Assembly: GCA_050950785.1 (NCBI GenBank)
Contig: JBMNIG010000010.1
Coordinates: 62,001 to 126,000 of the forward strand
Source: JAAYOS01 sp050950785
GTDB taxonomy: Bacteria; Bacillota; Clostridia; Oscillospirales; JAAYOS01
Direction: 5' to 3'
Length of the DNA stretch: 64,000 bases
Shown here: positions 62,877 through 64,000 of the stretch, in pieces
How positions within the stretch are numbered: position 1 is the stretch's first letter
Layout of the letters: every line of letters starts with the position of its first letter
Translations under genes and position numbers: made by a program
Notes under the pieces: generated by a model
What the model saw: the letters and a program-made list of their open reading frames with translations, nothing else
Databases searched by the model: none
Told to the model about the DNA's origin: nothing

Positions 62877-62928
62877 TATATTAGGTATTAACAACAATTT
62901 ACGGTAATTTTTAATAAAGATTTTTGCC

Positions 62929-62956
62929 TTGCAAATTTTCGTAAATATGCTATAAT
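62929..62956 (+). promoter_or_regulatory. Promoter of tRNA-Pro
   Basis: TTGCAA (62929-62934), 16-bp spacer, TATAAT (62951-62956), 28 bp upstream of the tRNA. Confidence 0.7.
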
Positions 62957-62984
62957 ACACTTTGTGCTTATAGCTTATTTACAT

Positions 62985-63061
62985 CGAGGCGTAGCTCAGT
63001 TTGGTAGAGTGCTTGGTTTGGGACCAAGATGCCGCAGGTTCAAGTCCTGTCGCCTCGACCA
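62985..63061 (+). tRNA. tRNA-Pro (anticodon TGG)
   Basis: 77 nt with encoded CCA. Acceptor CGAGGCG pairs with CGCCTCG, anticodon stem CTTGG/CCAAG carries the loop TTTGGGA, and the T arm is CAGGTTCAAGTCCTG. The gene is followed directly by a serine recombinase gene in the opposite orientation. Confidence 0.96.
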
Positions 63062-63120
63062 TAAAAAAGACTGTCGATATTTGGTGTTTCCAGTTAAGAA
63101 AACATCGAAGGGCAAGAGAG

Positions 63121-63148
63121 AAACGGTATAGCCACGGCTATGCCGTTT
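63121..63148. terminator. Hairpin between tRNA-Pro and the serine recombinase
   Basis: AAACGGTATAGCC (63121-63133) and GGCTATGCCGTTT (63136-63148), one mismatch; followed by CTTTCATTTCT on the plus side. It lies just past the recombinase stop codon. Confidence 0.65.
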
Positions 63149-63151
63149 CTT

Positions 63152-64000
63152 TCATTTCTGCCTATCATCAAATACTTTTGACATTTCCAAAATCCCGATA
63201 CCCTTGTAATAGATATCTACCTCTTGTCTGCGATTGGTCTTGCTGTGCGGATCGGTCGCATTGTGTATCACGATCTTTTCCACAAACTCATGCAGTATGA
63301 AAGGTGTGAGCTCCGGGATTTCGGTGTACTGCTTAATGATGGATAGAAACCTGCTCACGTCGGCACTCTTGCTTTCGGCTGCCTCGATTTCTTCACGAAG
63401 GAGAACCACTTGACCGTTAAGGTCGCGCTGCTCGTTTTCGTAGTCCAGGGACAACTTGTGGAAGCGCTCGTCTGTGAGCTTGCCCGTGATATTGTCCTCA
63501 TAGAGGCGCTTAATAATGTTATCCAGCTCCACGATACGCTTTTCAGCGTCGGACAGGAGCTTTTTCTTTTTGGCAAGGTCCTTGTTTCTCTGTTTCATAT
63601 CCGTATCCATAACCATCTGAACAAATCTGTCCTCATGCACTCTCGCAAAGGAAACGATCTCTCGCAGATTATGTAAGACCAATTCCTCCAGGATCACGGT
63701 TCGGATGGAATGAGGCGTAGGGCATACATGCTTGCCTTTACGATATCCCGAACACAAGTAGTATTCCTGATCTTTGCGGAAACCCGTTGCCCTGCACTGA
63801 TACAGGACAGCGCCGCAGTCGGCACAGAACATCATGCCGGAGAACATCCCCATTTCACCCATCTTTGTCGGACGGCGCCTTGTCTGCCTTGCCAGCTTAA
63901 CGGCGTCGGCGATTGCCTCCGTCCAGATCGGTTCGTGGGTATTCTCGAAGATCACCCATTCGCTTTCAGGGTTATGGATTTTCTTTTTGCTCTTGTAGGA
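63152..64000 (-). CDS. Large serine recombinase (C-terminal part, runs off the edge)
   Basis: At least 282 residues of a large serine integrase, open at the right edge. Visible from the N-terminal side are part of the recombinase domain (PTKMGEMGMFSG), the recombinase zinc beta-ribbon (MMFCADCGAVLYQ...YLCSGYRKGKHVCPTP), then a long coiled coil (about 90 residues, Lys/Glu/Asp-rich) and a C-terminal tail (FVEKIVIHNATD). The catalytic serine domain lies outside the window. Such integrases move prophages and integrative elements; the rest of the element should lie to the right. The position 90 bp from tRNA-Pro suggests the element border is close. Confidence 0.92.
   Translation of the reverse strand, partial: SYKSKKKIHNPESEWVIFENTHEPIWTEAIADAVKLARQTRRRPTKMGEMGMFSGMMFCADCGAVLYQCRATGFRKDQEYYLCSGYRKGKHVCPTPHSIRTVILEELVLHNLREIVSFARVHEDRFVQMVMDTDMKQRNKDLAKKKKLLSDAEKRIVELDNIIKRLYEDNITGKLTDERFHKLSLDYENEQRDLNGQVVLLREEIEAAESKSADVSRFLSIIKQYTEIPELTPFILHEFVEKIVIHNATDPHSKTNRRQEVDIYYKGIGILEMSKVFDDRQK

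Overview
This window looks like chromosome from a low-to-mid GC, anaerobic, Gram-positive bacterium of the Clostridia. The grounds are a large SRP RNA of the Bacilli/Clostridia type directly upstream of dnaX, SLH-domain and lipoprotein surface proteins, consensus sigma-A promoters, strong AGGAGG ribosome binding sites with frequent TTG/GTG starts, an oxygen-sensitive glycyl radical enzyme (GRE) with its activase, rubrerythrin, a CoA-disulfide reductase with rhodanese domain, and IS110, IS21 and IS30 elements. No species is assigned.

Region 1 (1-10.4 kb, minus strand) is one long catabolic operon. In transcription order it holds an L-fucose/L-arabinose isomerase-like protein, a GRE-activating radical SAM enzyme, an FGGY sugar kinase, a zinc alcohol dehydrogenase, an uncharacterised glycyl radical enzyme with a GCTE thiyl-radical motif, a TIM-barrel sugar isomerase, a Gfo/Idh/MocA oxidoreductase and the start of a second TIM-barrel isomerase. 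No microcompartment shell gene is visible. The combination points to anaerobic breakdown of an unusual sugar, polyol or glycoside in which the radical enzyme removes water or another leaving group. It is the best candidate here for an undescribed pathway. Several of its intergenic gaps hold degenerate short tandem repeats. An IS110/IS1111-type element lies just upstream of its promoter region.

Region 2 (12.6-26 kb) begins with a MATE pump, a YciI-like protein and an MscS channel. A cell-surface module follows: a LuxR-type regulator with a multi-spanning membrane N-terminus, a second small LuxR-type protein, then two lipoproteins, an SLH-domain protein, an HtrA-like membrane-anchored protease with a zinc ribbon, and a small lipoprotein. 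A hairpin-plus-leader element about 90 bp long occurs twice in this module. An IS110 copy killed by one stop codon sits inside it. tRNA-Leu and a PAP2 phosphatase end the region.

Region 3 (27.2-44.7 kb) is mostly core and housekeeping genes: SRP RNA-dnaX-ybaB-recR, a P-loop kinase, a DUF2975/HTH pair, CoA-disulfide reductase, a UvrD/PcrA helicase with a 15-residue repeat linker, a nucleoside phosphorylase, rubrerythrin, a phosphatase-acetyltransferase fusion, a YtxH-like protein, an amidase-domain protein, a nitroreductase and an SH3 lipoprotein.

Region 4 (45.1-54.1 kb) is an accessory island between an IS21 and an IS30 element. It carries secreted and membrane-anchored proteins, including a C70-type papain-like protease and a propeller/CHAP-like gene present as two broken halves that share a perfect 582-bp direct repeat. 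Recombination between the repeats would release a 4,664-bp circle carrying the rejoined gene.

Region 5 (54.2-63.1 kb) is a collinear run: phenylacetate-CoA ligase, oligoendopeptidase F, a double-ACT protein, an aluminium-resistance/methionine-gamma-lyase-family enzyme, ruvC-ruvA-ruvB, glmM and tRNA-Pro. A truncated large serine recombinase runs off the right edge, so another mobile element probably begins next to the tRNA.
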